Positions 49,036 through 59,524 of a stretch of DNA of 64,000 nt are shown here, in pieces. The notes beneath the pieces were generated by a model. It worked only from the letters and a program-made list of their open reading frames with translations. It was not told the DNA's origin and did not search any database. Origin of the DNA: Norana najaformis (Eukaryota > Annelida > Clitellata > Crassiclitellata > Hormogastridae); NCBI GenBank assembly GCA_964023275.1, contig OZ029921.1, positions 14,859,306-14,923,305 of the forward strand, written 5' to 3'. Positions within the stretch are counted from its first letter, which is position 1. Each line of letters opens with the position of its first letter. The position numbers were made by a program, and so were the translations under genes.

Positions 49036-49832
49036 TTTTCTCTTACGCGGTCAAAGGGGTAGCTTCCGCACTTTCCCACTTGTTTTACACAGACCTGTAT
49101 TTATTTCTTTCGAACGGGGTCTTTCCCCGGGTTCTGTCCAACCGCTCACCGTCGTGACCCAGGCCGCTTCGCGATCTACGGTAGAGCCCTAGCTCCACTC
49201 GGATCGGCGCCGTCAGCCCGAAGCCAGACAGTGATTATCTCGGTCGTCCCGCCGGGAGCGCACAGATTAGTCTTTTCCGCGGACTCTGCCGTCCGTATAT
49301 TTTATCGTAACCGGGACTGTATCGAACACGGGCTTCTCCGGACGTCACCCTCGTCCGTATATTTTATTTGTATACGCTATGAATTCGCTCACAGAACGAT
49401 ATCAAAACACTGTAACTCGTATATGTGAAGGCACGCATCCATCCTTCACGTCTATAGCAAATCACCATGCGACACGGTTTATTCAACCCTCGTTTCCTAT
49501 TGACATCGGGTTGCTTATATACTAGCGCTTACGATAGAACGTAAATAAAGGTGTCTAAAAGTGCTCGATTAAAACAAACATCTAGAGACCTATAAATTAA
49601 AACAATTATGTGCATTATATAACTAAAAATAAACTAAGAACTTTGCTCGGCCTAAATATTATACTATTATTATAATCAGCTTAAATTTAATAAAAAATAA
49701 TTTATAAAAATTCTACACATGTAACGCGGCCGAACCGAGCACATAAGCACAGCATTTAATGGCTACCTAAAGCGCGTCATAATTACTCCCGCCTTCTACC
49801 CAACAGGCTTGTCTTGTGGCCGATCCGCCACA

Positions 49833-49905
49833 TATATATAATATATATATAATATATATATAATATATATATAATATATATATAATATATATTATATATA
49901 TCCGA
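49833..49905. repeat. TA microsatellite, right flank of the inserted element
   Basis: ATATATATAA-type units, mirroring 47603-47651 across the element. Confidence 0.95.
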
Positions 49906-50376
49906 CACCACGTCGTCAGTACGACCGCCAAGTTTATTTTGACCGAACCGTGTATAGTGCCAAGAACATAGGCCAACTGTTAATCAATAACTTCTATAGC
50001 TTCGGTTCCTGATGCGCCAGGCATCAACCGATGGTGCACCAAAACCAAGCCGCAATCAAGATAACATCCAGAAGATCAGTCCATTAAGACAGAGAGACAG
50101 CCTATGGGGGGTAAGCAATTTGAAAAGATATTGACATAGCCCATCCCACGACCCAGCGTAGACCACTCATTAGCTTAGCTTACCTCGCCTTACCTTACTG
50201 CACCTTACCTTCCTTTATATGTGAATTACCATATCTCACCTTATCCTACTTTGCCGTGTGGTACATTAGGCCTATACAGTATTACAAAGCAGTAGGCCCC
50301 TATTGTTGTTAATGTTATTTTCATTGTTATTTTGTTATTCTTATTATGAAGTCAGTCAAGAAACATGTGTAATATT
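49906..50376. other. Non-coding, CTTACC-rich patch
   Basis: TTACCTTAC-like strings lie at about 50178-50260. No gene recognised. Confidence 0.4.
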
Positions 50377-50422
50377 GAAACTATTCTAGCGCCTCAGTTG
50401 TGATATACTACACAAGGCATCA
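50377..50422 (+). repeat. 46-bp direct repeat, left member
   Basis: GAAACTATTCTAGCGCC...CACAAGGCATCA recurs at 51208-51253 with about five differences. The pair brackets a CR1-like fragment. Confidence 0.85.
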
Positions 50423-50502
50423 AGGTTACTATAAACTAGAAATAGGGGCCAAATCTTGTATAAACTTGTAGCTTTTATATCCGCTAGCGATGCGGGGACT
50501 GT

Positions 50503-50880
50503 GTGGGGTTCATAATTAATACTCTTTCCTTTCACGCTATCTCCACTCTGGTTCATGTCCTCATTTGCACAATGGTTGACTTTGGGAACGCCATCTTTAC
50601 CGGCCTATCGCTTGCCAACACTGCTAAGCTACAACCTGTGCTCAACTCTGCTGCTCGTCTCATAGGGGGCATTCCAAAATATGGCCACATCTCGTCTTAT
50701 ATTCGTGACACTCTTCACTGGCTCCCCGTCCAGCAGCGTGTTCACTTTAAGATTCTCTCCCTCATGCGCAATTGTGTTCTTGGCTCTGCTCCTCTTTACC
50801 TCATTCGCTTCTGCACTTTGGTCTTCTCGTTTTATGCCACGCCAGAGGCCTATGGAATTCTACGACTAACACACAAACAT
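50503..50880 (+). pseudogene. CR1/L2-like LINE reverse transcriptase thumb fragment
   Basis: The frame reads DFGNAIFTGLS (about 50580-50612), LNSAARLIGGIPKYGHIS (about 50642-50695), LHWLPVQQRVHFKIL (about 50714-50758) and GSAPLYL (about 50780-50800). This is the conserved segment after the palm in CR1/L2 polymerases and one of the most recognisable pieces of these elements. Upstream and downstream domains are absent. The frame is intact for over 100 codons, so decay is mild. Confidence 0.85.
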
Positions 50881-51207
50881 AGACAGACAGAGACGAGAGA
50901 AAGATAGGCAGGGAGGCACCATGGTATTCGCAACCCATCTCAGAAGATTCTTCGTCAACTAGGATGCGTAGACTACTATTCCTAGCCGAGTCGATGGACA
51001 TGTGGCGTGTCAACAAATGCATTATTTACTTACTTTGTAAAACTTTTTCTCAGATTAAAAATAAAGGCTAATTGGTAATTATGCTTCTCGAAGTCTCACG
51101 GGGTTTCCGAGATTTCGACTGGTTTCAGTGGAATGTGTTTTGGAATGTGCGGTTTTGCTCATCTATCAGAAATCGAATGATCGACATAAAAGTGTCATTT
51201 TTCCGGG

Positions 51208-51253
51208 AAACTATCCTAGCGCCTTAATTGTGATATATTGCACAAGGCATCAT
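51208..51253 (+). repeat. 46-bp direct repeat, right member
   Basis: Partner of 50377-50422. It also directly precedes the fold-back element at 51269. Confidence 0.85.
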
Positions 51254-51268
51254 TGCTAAATGAACTTC

Positions 51269-52320
51269 GATGATTTTTTCTATGTGGACAGTTTCTTGTG
51301 CAGATTACAAAAATACAATTATTATTATTGTGTGTCCTATGATTTCAGCTGTATTAAATGTCAAAAGTGCCTTCACATTCATTTTGTTTCTAAATTTTGC
51401 AATATTCAGTGATCAATATCTCCACAATTACCAGGGTTCCAATCCAACATGCCCTTTGTTTTGTGCCAGCACCTTGAACACACAGTAATAGTGCACATCA
51501 GTACCAGCTGGACTATTAAGTATGGAACACTGTAACAACAAAATTTTCATCTTGTGTACAGAAAATTTTTCAAAATATATGATGCTGTATGCATAAATGA
51601 CATTACCTTAATATTGTTAGATGTTTGGCAGTTCCACAGAGTATTTCATCAAATGTACTTTGATAGACCACCAATTAACACAAAATTTTGTTCATAAATT
51701 CACTTTAATTATGATATAGAAATGTTTAACTATATTTTAAATAAAAATTGCTTAGATATGTTGCATCTACATTTTTAAAAGTGATCACATTTGTTTCACC
51801 GTTTTTATATTGATATGTTAGGGTAACAAGTCTGTTAATACCACCCATAATTGCAACTCGCGATACCAAAAAACGACCATATTTGACACTCTGTAAACTC
51901 CTTAAAACAAAAAACACCATTGGGATTTTTGGAACATTTATCAAATGATCTATGCTCTATCAGAAAATCCAATAAAAAAGTAACATTTTTATGGGCCTTT
52001 TTGGGAATATTTTTTTCTCTGACCCCCTTGTCAGATTTGGTGAACTTTGACATACTATATCCAGCAGATGTGAATAAGTAATCAAGTCAAACTCTGCCAA
52101 GTAATTGCCAGCCACATAGACAGTATACTTATGAAACTCGAACGCACTGTGCCTGGTAATTGTGGAGATATTGATCACCGAATATTGCAAAATTTAGAAA
52201 TAAAATGAATGTGAAGGCACTTTTGACATTTAATACAGCTGAAATCATAGGACACACAATAATAATAATTATATTTTTGTAATCTGCACAAGGAACTGTA
52301 CACATAGAAAAAAAATCATC
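51269..52320. mobile_element. Fold-back element, 167-bp inverted arms
   Basis: The left arm at 51269-51435 and right arm at 52152-52320 are reverse complements at about 95 percent or better by eye (for example AGTGCCTTCACATTCATTTT against its complement). The 716-bp centre contains minus-strand frames (51726-51944, 51835-52053) with no recognisable domain. Long inverted arms around an unrelated centre fit a fold-back or large MITE-type DNA transposon. Confidence 0.85.
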
Positions 52321-53351
52321 TAAATTGGTTTAAAAGCTCCAGAGATTCAATTCTCAAAAAATGGACATCGTGAAGTTTCGCAAAATGCCTTCGGAGGGTG
52401 GGGTCACGGAATCAACGGTATCTTGGAAAGTATCTTAAATATCGCATAATAATTTTGGGCTTTTCCATCCAATACATTTTGCAACATGTGGTTAAAATTT
52501 TAGCCAATTCTGAGATGGTCGGGTGGGAGGCATTGGTTGAGTTAAGCTGGAATGACCCTCATGCTTGCAACTAAAATAACCACTGCCGTAATCTGTTTGT
52601 CTCATACTTGAATTTGGGCTTGAAACCGAACCGATAACCTTCCTTATCAATCGAGCTTGTTGTGACTGAATGCCTGTCAGCTAATGGCTTCTAGGGTGAT
52701 TAACCCTCCGGCCAAACACCCTGTGACAATAAGCTTCTTATGGTATACTACTACTTTACTGTATGATGCTACAATACTACAATGCTACAGAATCTACCAG
52801 TATACCGCTATCAACATCAGTTGACTTAACTACCATCCATTCCATCTGTAGGTCTATAGGTGAAAGAAAAGAATCACATAAGTGGGTTAAACAGCTGCCT
52901 CATTATGTTGACAAATGGGTAGATATGAGTAATTAATAAATTTAGAGCGCTTTTGAGAGGTTGTGCGAGGCGCTATATAAATACTGCATAGCATAATATT
53001 ATGTGTAAAATACGATTTACACAATCTGCATTTAGGGCAAGTGACTTAATGGTCAGTTCTGACAATAGAGTGTTAAAAACTGAAGCAGATGACAGGTAAC
53101 ATGAAGTCATCACTGACGGCTAAGTTTGCTAGAGAAGCAACATTTCTCTTGGTTTGTCTATTGAGATGTTGGACTTTATGTCTGCCTGCATTAGGCCTAC
53201 TTCCTGACCCGTATACCAGGAGCTTTTCCTCTGGAATCCAATAAGGGCTTCGTATCCAGACTCCATTATAGCCCCTCCCAATGGTTACAATGGATCGACG
53301 CCTCTGCTTGTCACAAAGGCCTATGTCGGCCTGCACTGTTCCACGGTCGTC
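52321..53351. other. Non-coding, possible diverged repeat copies
   Basis: 52612-52735 weakly resembles family B (AAACCGAACCGAT, then TTGTGACTGAATGCCTGTCA). GAGGCGCTATATAAATACTG near 52970 looks like a LINE/SINE tail. No gene seen. Confidence 0.4.
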
Positions 53352-53815
53352 TAACACAGTATTTTGAAAACAGTAGCTACTGAATCTATTTAGGCTGCAG
53401 AAGTCTCTGTCCATCGATGTATGCCTACTTCTTCAAGTAGACATGTTCGATTCTCTGTAATACGTATACCTATGAGTTCAACCTCATCTTGTCCAGAACA
53501 CAAATCAGTCTTATCAACTTTACCCACCTTGATCATGTTACTCGAACACAATCTCCGCTACGACAATAAACCTCAGGACAACAACATGACGCCATTCACG
53601 ATAGTTAGCTCTAGACACGATTGATGGCAGAAGGGATGAGCGGTCAACATGCCACCTGTCATGCCAAATCATTATCGATCGAACTGTTGAACAGTGCTTA
53701 ACTTAGAAGGCAATCATGATCGTTAGACGAGTGCTTCCTTGCATGCGAAAATAGAAGCTATAGGCCAATCAGAAAGCGCTGAATCAGCTGAATATTCCAG
53801 CGTATGGCCTACACG
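53352..53815 (+). repeat. Dispersed repeat family C, copy 2
   Basis: Partner of 41205-41760 in the same orientation. It shares TTTAGGCTGCAGAAGTCTCT, CATCTTGTCCAGAACACAAA and CTGTTGAACAGTG. The tRNA-like segment of copy 1 is reduced here to GATGAGCGGTCAACA with a deletion of roughly 35-40 bp. Confidence 0.75.
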
Positions 53816-54342
53816 CAGAGTCATCTAAAGATTCGTCTTACGTAATACACTGCACAAAGATTCCTGTGATCATTGTTTCTCCTATTAAATGAAACCTAAT
53901 AACAGGCACAGGCTGCCTGTGTTACAGTGCAACATGGATATCTATGAGTAACACAGCTGCTTGATACATTCTGGAAGTTGGCCATATATCCTAACACTGG
54001 ATTTTTTATGTGAGAAAATTAGAATTTAGTATAGTGATTTCTCAGTTTTGTTCAAATACTGTATGAAAATTACAGATAACCAAGATGTCAGAGGCTACAA
54101 ATACACAAAACTTTGAAGCAAGATAAAGTTCTACATGTAAACGTATTTTTATTGTCTATAAAATTGACTAAATATACTTTCATATACTCATTACCAGCAC
54201 TTAAATGCATTGGATGGAAAACACAGTAATAATTGACCCTTTTCTTAAGCTTCATTAGCACTGAAACATGATTATGATCAAAAACAGCAGTTTCCTATAT
54301 TCAATAGTGTGAATGTAGAGGAGGCACTTACAGCCGGTTCTA
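53816..54342. other. Non-coding, nothing recognised
   Basis: AT-rich and single-copy within the window, with no recognisable gene. Confidence 0.4.
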
Positions 54343-54807
54343 GGACAATAACCCCCTGGACAATTACCCCCGGGACAATTACCCCCCTATACAGTAAAGA
54401 GTAGACATGAAAGACTTACCATACATCAAAAACTAATTATTAGACAATTATTAGACAACTGGGCCCAGACTAGACATGAAAGAATTACCACACATCAAAA
54501 ACTATTAGACAATCATCAGACAATTGGGCCACACAACATGAAAGAGTCTAGTCTGGGCCCAATTGTCTGATAATTGTCTAATAATTAGTTTTTGATATGT
54601 GGTAATTCTTTCATGTCTAGTCTGGGCCCAATTGTCTGATAATTGTCTAATAATTAGTTTTTGATGTATGGTAAGTCTTTCTTTACTGTATGGGGGGTAA
54701 TTTACTGTATAGGGGGGGGGGGGGTAATTGTCCGGGGGTTATTTGCATGGGGGGTAATTGTCCGGGGGTAATTGTCTGGGGGGTAATTGTCCAGGGGGTT
54801 ATTGTCC
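54343..54807. mobile_element. Palindromic fold-back element with GGGTAATTGTCC ends
   Basis: The outer arms start GGACAATAACCCCCTGGACA and end with its exact complement. Inside each arm are two copies of a block with CATGAAAGA(A/C)TTACCA, TCAAAAACTAATTATTAGAC and GGGCCCAGACTAG, so that almost the whole 465 bp pairs with itself around 54535. The right arm has extra GGGGGTAATTGTCC copies and a poly-G run. No coding capacity. MITE or fold-back type. Confidence 0.9.
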
Positions 54808-55959
54808 TGTTACCCTTACAGCCTGTATATCTTACCCTTATGCCTTGAACTGGCAGAGGGCAAGTCCCAACTTCTTGGACATGCATCACAAAACTGCCCA
54901 TTTACCAGTGTTTCCTAGCTGATGCCAACATCAAACTACACATGTTGGTGACAAGCCCTTAAACACATACAAGACCCCCCCACAAGGTTGTTAGATGGAG
55001 CCCACTTGGCATAAAAAACTTTACAGCACATGAAATTCCACGGTGGTCATCCATCCACATCCTAACCAGGCCTTTGGTTATTGGCAACATGATAAGGCCA
55101 TGGGCGCATTTGAATGACAAAAGTAGGCTGAAAATATTTTGTGAGCTGTTTTACTGCTCACAGAACATAGAGGTGCTGACATTGATTATAATAATATATA
55201 TGCATATTGCATCTTTAAAACAATTACAAAGGGTAAAATACAGACATTGGAATGTAAATGAGCAATAATTTAATTTCAGCTTCTACAAAACACAGTATAG
55301 TTGTGCAAAAGTCCAAGTGACTACAAATTTCAAAAACAAGGCAAACAGTTCAATTAAAAGGCAAACATAGTAACCAAAATATGGTTACCCATGGAACATC
55401 TGTTCCTACAAAAACAACCGTTGATTCTGAAAGCTTTGTCTTTCTCATCTTTCCTTTTAACAAAATCAAAGCACCTGTCATTCTATGTTTCTAACAAGTT
55501 CCTCCTACAAAAGGAAACTTATCAAAGTTCATCTTAACTCAGGCTTACTGTGCTCCTAATGTTGATGCAACTTCCTGTAATTCCTGATCATTACATGTAG
55601 TTCATTTTCAAACAAATCCCAATCTTAGTTTCATGTTTAGTCTGACCTTGACAAAATTCCAGCTCTGCACAGCTCACACTCATCAAAATGAAATACATGT
55701 ATATCACTTGTAAAAAACTTCTAGGCTGTAATAGAATGAAGCAAACAAACAATACAAAACAATTAGCCAAATACAGCCATCTAAATTTAAAACATGTTTA
55801 CACGCTTTGGTAACATCGCTAAACCATACACATGTGCAGCAACCTAGCAGACAAGACAGATACCTAAAAATGGCCTGTAATGTCTTGTAACTGACCATTT
55901 TAGCAGCACACCATATCTGCTCAAATGGTACTTTGATACCGAGTACATCCAATCCAATA
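54808..55959. other. Non-coding, AT-rich, nothing recognised
   Basis: Frames at 55074-55268 and 55704-55952 show no domain. The start of the lower-repeat right end of the window. Confidence 0.4.
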
Positions 55960-56120
55960 CAGACTCTGCTCCTCGACTGGTGTTTAAGGTACAGGCTGTA
56001 CAGAAATAATGGTATGTACCAAATTAAATGTGCATAGTTGCTTTGGGCATAAACCTCTCCCCTTGCTGCATCGGGTGACCCTTCCCTCTCTCTTTGTGTA
56101 TGTCCTAAATGGACAACCCC
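55960..56120 (+). repeat. Partial copy of the MITE-like repeat at 57801
   Basis: Matches the right half of 57801-58198: TGGTGTTTAA(G/A)G(T/C)ACAGG, TGTACCAAATT, GGGTGACCC(C)TTCC and an end like GGACAACCCC. Confidence 0.65.
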
Positions 56121-57118
56121 TGACTAAATTTTTCATAGCTGTCAACAACATTTTTGATCTTTCATGAATATATTTAATTCACTTGGCCCTAGCCCCATCC
56201 TCCTCTTCCTGGTATTTACGGTTGTGCGTCATCAGCATACAGGTTCTTACAGAGCCATATTCGGTTACCTGATTGACAATTATTGTTTAACAGCATCAGT
56301 CTTACATCAGTGAAGCCAAAATAGCAGACCTGCAGTAAATTTCTTGCAAGCTTGGTGATGTGGTAACGGCATCAAATGACTTCTGAACTGAGAAACTTCA
56401 ACCAAAGATAGCCTGTTCAATATTCAGTGAGAGGGATGTTGGATTAGCTACCAGTATATGTTCTTAGTATATGTAGCTTTCAGCATTTGTTGATTTGTAC
56501 CTGTTTCTTCCTGCAAAAAACATCCTCCCCTTTCAGCCATGACACAATATATTACTGTATTATGTAACTTACAAAACACAAAAGGGCACAAACCAGCATG
56601 AATCAGAGGTATGGATGACATGAAAAACTGCACTTTTACCAGAGAAAGTCATCTCCTGTTAGAGTAATTATTCCATTCAGGCAACCGCACCTCCAACACT
56701 GCTCAACAATAGGCACAGAAGCAAAGTGACACCAACAGAAACTGGCACTACAGAAGAGTGACAAGATAAAATCTTCCCTCCAAGTACAGCTTTTTCAGTT
56801 GATCACAAGTTCATGTTAGATTGTTGGCTAACTAAGTGAATGCAATGTTGGTCTTGATTCCAGAATTTCAAAGCTGTCTGGTGTTGCCCAACACTGCTGA
56901 TATGCAGACGTATAATACATACGGTCAGTGCTCTACTTAGATGTTTTGAAACAGATTTAGCAGTGCCCAGTAATGGCCAGTACAAGCAGGAAAACAGTTT
57001 AGGCCAACACATAAAAAACCAGAATGACCTGTTTTGGCTTTAAACAACATAATAATAATTCACATATATCTTACAGTAACCTTTGTAATTACTATTAATG
57101 AAAATAAAATGACCCAAG
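56121..57118. other. Non-coding, no gene recognised
   Basis: May be part of the 3' untranslated or downstream region of the gene at 58995-64000, but no evidence ties it to that gene. Confidence 0.35.
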
Positions 57119-57203
57119 GAACCTCTGAGAATCAATGAACTTTTGAAACAACCAAGAAATATTAAGTACATGTACATACCAAGACAACCTACATAAATTC
57201 TAA
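57119..57203 (+). repeat. Local duplication, left member
   Basis: AATCAATGAACTTTTGAAAC, AACCAAGAAATATTAAGTA and ACAACCTACATAAATTCT recur at 57692-57765 with small changes. Confidence 0.8.
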
Positions 57204-57691
57204 ATTATGCTGAATGCAGTGATAGCCATGCTTAAAAAACTCAATGTAACTAGTTAAAATGGAATTAGCACAATAAAATTACATCAATTTTACCTAAACT
57301 TTGAAAGCATCTGCTGACAAAGTACACACTAGATAATGACAGTCTGACATTTTTCTTTGGACAATTAGCACAGTTACATAAGTAAAATCTTAGATTACCA
57401 ATTTTATGTTAATTAAGTACATGCAATTCACAGCTACTTCTACCATAATCACACACTTTGAATACCTTCCATATAACGACTTTGGACTATGTGTTTCCAT
57501 ACTGACAACAACCCAGCAAACTTTTAAATAACAACTATGGATTGCATATCAACTCTGAAGCAACTTCTGTGGAATAAGCTTTTAAAACTGTCACTGCTAC
57601 ACAATTTAACACACACTACATGCGAGAAGTTACTCTTGTGAATATGTTAACTGCAGAGGAAAAGCACAAAAGTACTGTTATTCTTGTGAAC

Positions 57692-57765
57692 ACTCTGAGG
57701 ATCAATGAACATTCTGAAACAACCAAGAAATATAAGTAAATACCAAGATAACCTACATAAATTCT
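57692..57765 (+). repeat. Local duplication, right member
   Basis: Partner of 57119-57203, about 570 bp away in the same orientation. Confidence 0.8.
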
Positions 57766-57800
57766 TTATCTGAACACGTTAACTGCTGACGAAGCATTGA

Positions 57801-58198
57801 GGGGTCATCCATAAAGAACATCCATAAACATTACCTATTTTGAGCCCCTCCATCCCTATGTCCCCATTTGGCATTACCCTCCCTACTCACTTTTCACATG
57901 TCTGCACTCAGAGTACTAAGGTCCAGAATAGGCTACCCCACTGATCTTGCAGGACTAATTGTGCTACATAGTAGGGTATGCTGATACTCTGGCACCCAGC
58001 AAATGGACTCTAAATAGATCCAACGCATTTCAGACTATTCTCTCAGTGAAGTTGGTGTTTAAAGCACAGGTTGTATTGATATAACTGAATGTACCAAATT
58101 TTGATACAGACATCTGCAATGGGCAAAACCCCTCCTTGTCTGCATTTGGGTGACCCCTTCCTTCCCCTCTTTGCAGCCATCCTCAACGGATGATCCCC
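57801..58198. mobile_element. MITE-like repeat with GGGGTCATCC ends
   Basis: Begins GGGGTCATCCATAAAG and ends ACGGATGATCCCC, so the ends form short imperfect inverted repeats. It contains CCCCTCCATCCCTATGTCCC. The right half recurs at 55960-56120. The GGGTCATCCAT terminus with a CCCCTCC-rich next segment is a pattern of short non-autonomous repeats in several invertebrate groups. Confidence 0.6.
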
Positions 58199-58994
58199 AC
58201 TGGGCAGATCTTTTAAACTTGCTTGAAAGTTCCTAACTTGTCTAAAATCCTAAATTTGGCCTCTTTCTTTAAAGTGCACACTAGTAAAAATAACATGCCT
58301 TATTACTAAATATTATTAATAAACAAGCTCATCAAACACTTAATTTTGATAACCTTTCAAGAATGTATAGAACTGAGCTCTGCAAATATGTTGGTCAGAA
58401 AAACTGTTTCTTACAGAACATTCTTTAGAAATGTCTAAAGCAGATTTTGGCTCATTCCGCATAGCTTTTTATCCTTGATTCTTTGGCCACAAAAGAGTTT
58501 GGGCAAAAATATTACATTTGTCCCATAAAAACATTAATAGCAACAGAGTTATAAACTACAACAATATGGTAGCAGCTATAACAGTGATTACAATAATCTC
58601 AAATGTCTTTGGAATGTTTTCATACTTCCAATTATACAAGAATTATTGTCTTGAGAGGCCTTTAAAAGGTGCTAAATAAATAACCAGATATAAAAATACC
58701 ATAACCTGAAGTGTTGATGAAGATGGTATTATAGCACATTTAACAATAAACTGGTAAGTAAATCTAGTTCATCACAGTGATTCAATTTTTAAAAGCAACG
58801 ACTAATGCAATCATAAAAGCAATAGGATTCAATTATGCAATGACTCTGTTTCTAAGATTCTCATACAAATGCAATAACAAAGATTTATCCATAGACTAGT
58901 TGAGTAAAGGTAAGCATGCTGGCCAAAACCTGCTTAAAGTGAAAAAGTTGGTCCATGGAAAGCAACCAAATTTTTCTAATCATGACAACGTCCA
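58199..58994 (-). other. Probable 3' untranslated or downstream region of the SAPCD2-like gene
   Basis: Follows the stop codon at 58995-58997 on the minus strand. No clear poly(A) site could be assigned and no coding potential is seen. Confidence 0.35.
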
Positions 58995-59120
58995 TCAGAT
59001 AAGAGTTATTGCCTCTGATGAGTAACCGTGGTTGCTTGTCTTCGCCTGGAACATCTCTTTCACCAAAATGACTTTCTCTCTTTCAAGTTTTGCAATCACT
59101 TTGGCTTTCTGGCCAAGTTC
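58995..59120 (-). CDS. SAPCD2-like protein, terminal coding exon
   Basis: The last of the exons read here: 41 codons and a TGA stop, opened by an acceptor (TGCATGTAG then GAACTT) in phase 0. The peptide ELGQKAKVIAKLEREK, then VILVKEMFQAK, is a heptad-patterned coiled coil ending SSEAITLI. The vertebrate SAPCD2 C-terminus has the same layout: a LTQE(L/V)..K...I..LE.EK...(V/I)K..F.A coiled coil and a short tail ending in a hydrophobic residue. SAPCD2 is known to act at the apical cell cortex in spindle orientation through LGN. The assignment rests on motif reading only. Confidence 0.8.
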   Translation of the reverse strand, partial: ELGQKAKVIAKLEREKVILVKEMFQAKTSNHGYSSEAITLI

Positions 59121-59416
59121 CTACATGCAATGAGCACAAACCTTTCAGGTGGCAACAGAAAACTGCTAAAATATATATTTTTTGTTTTAAAATAGTCTCA
59201 AAGCTTTTCTTTGTTTACTCTTGTTTAAACCTAAATTCCATTTTCATCATTTGCATCTTGGTTTGTCTCCCTACTTACAGTTAATGCAACTGACCAGAAA
59301 TATATGTACTAATTCATTACAGTAAAATTAACTGATTTTAAGGTTTCCATGAGTTTGTTTCATTGATTAAACTGGTTAAAAGTAATCAAACTAATCAATG
59401 AAATTCATTAGCTGAC
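59121..59416 (-). other. Intron of the SAPCD2-like gene
   Basis: Bounded by donor GTCAGC and acceptor TAG, phase 0 on both sides. No other feature seen. Confidence 0.7.
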
Positions 59417-59524
59417 CTGTGTTAGCATCTGGTTATGCCTCTTTAATGCTTCCAAATCATTTCTGTAATGCTTCTGAGCTTGAGGCAGCTCACTTATTGC
59501 CAAGTTCATGTGAGGAGGTAAGAG
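59417..59524 (-). CDS. SAPCD2-like protein, penultimate exon
   Basis: 36 codons, phase 0 at both ends (acceptor TTGATTGTAG, donor CAG|GTCAGC). It encodes LLPPHMNLAISELPQAQK followed by HYRNDLEALKRHNQMLTQ, the start of the C-terminal coiled coil that continues without a break into ELGQKAK of the next exon. The join LKxxNxxLTQ-E matches the corresponding stretch of SAPCD2 proteins. Confidence 0.8.

Larger units (their letters stand above)
47652..49832. mobile_element. CpG-rich element with TGTGGCG/CGCCACA ends
   Basis: The element starts TGTGGCG at 47652 and ends CGCCACA at 49832, and both outer flanks are the same type of TA microsatellite. An inner TGTGGCG at 48359 makes 48359-49832 (1474 bp) a candidate solo LTR bounded by TG...CA. 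The segment 47652-48358 carries a minus-strand frame (to about 48289) without a known domain. The interior is far richer in CpG than its surroundings, which suggests a younger insertion. An LTR retroelement remnant and a terminal-inverted-repeat element are both possible, and the orientation is unresolved. Confidence 0.6.

Noticed and set aside
48507..49157. 216-codon plus-strand frame in the CpG-rich element
   Set aside because: It runs through the internal repeats of the candidate LTR and has no domain. CpG-rich DNA has few stop codons, so a frame of this length is weak evidence.
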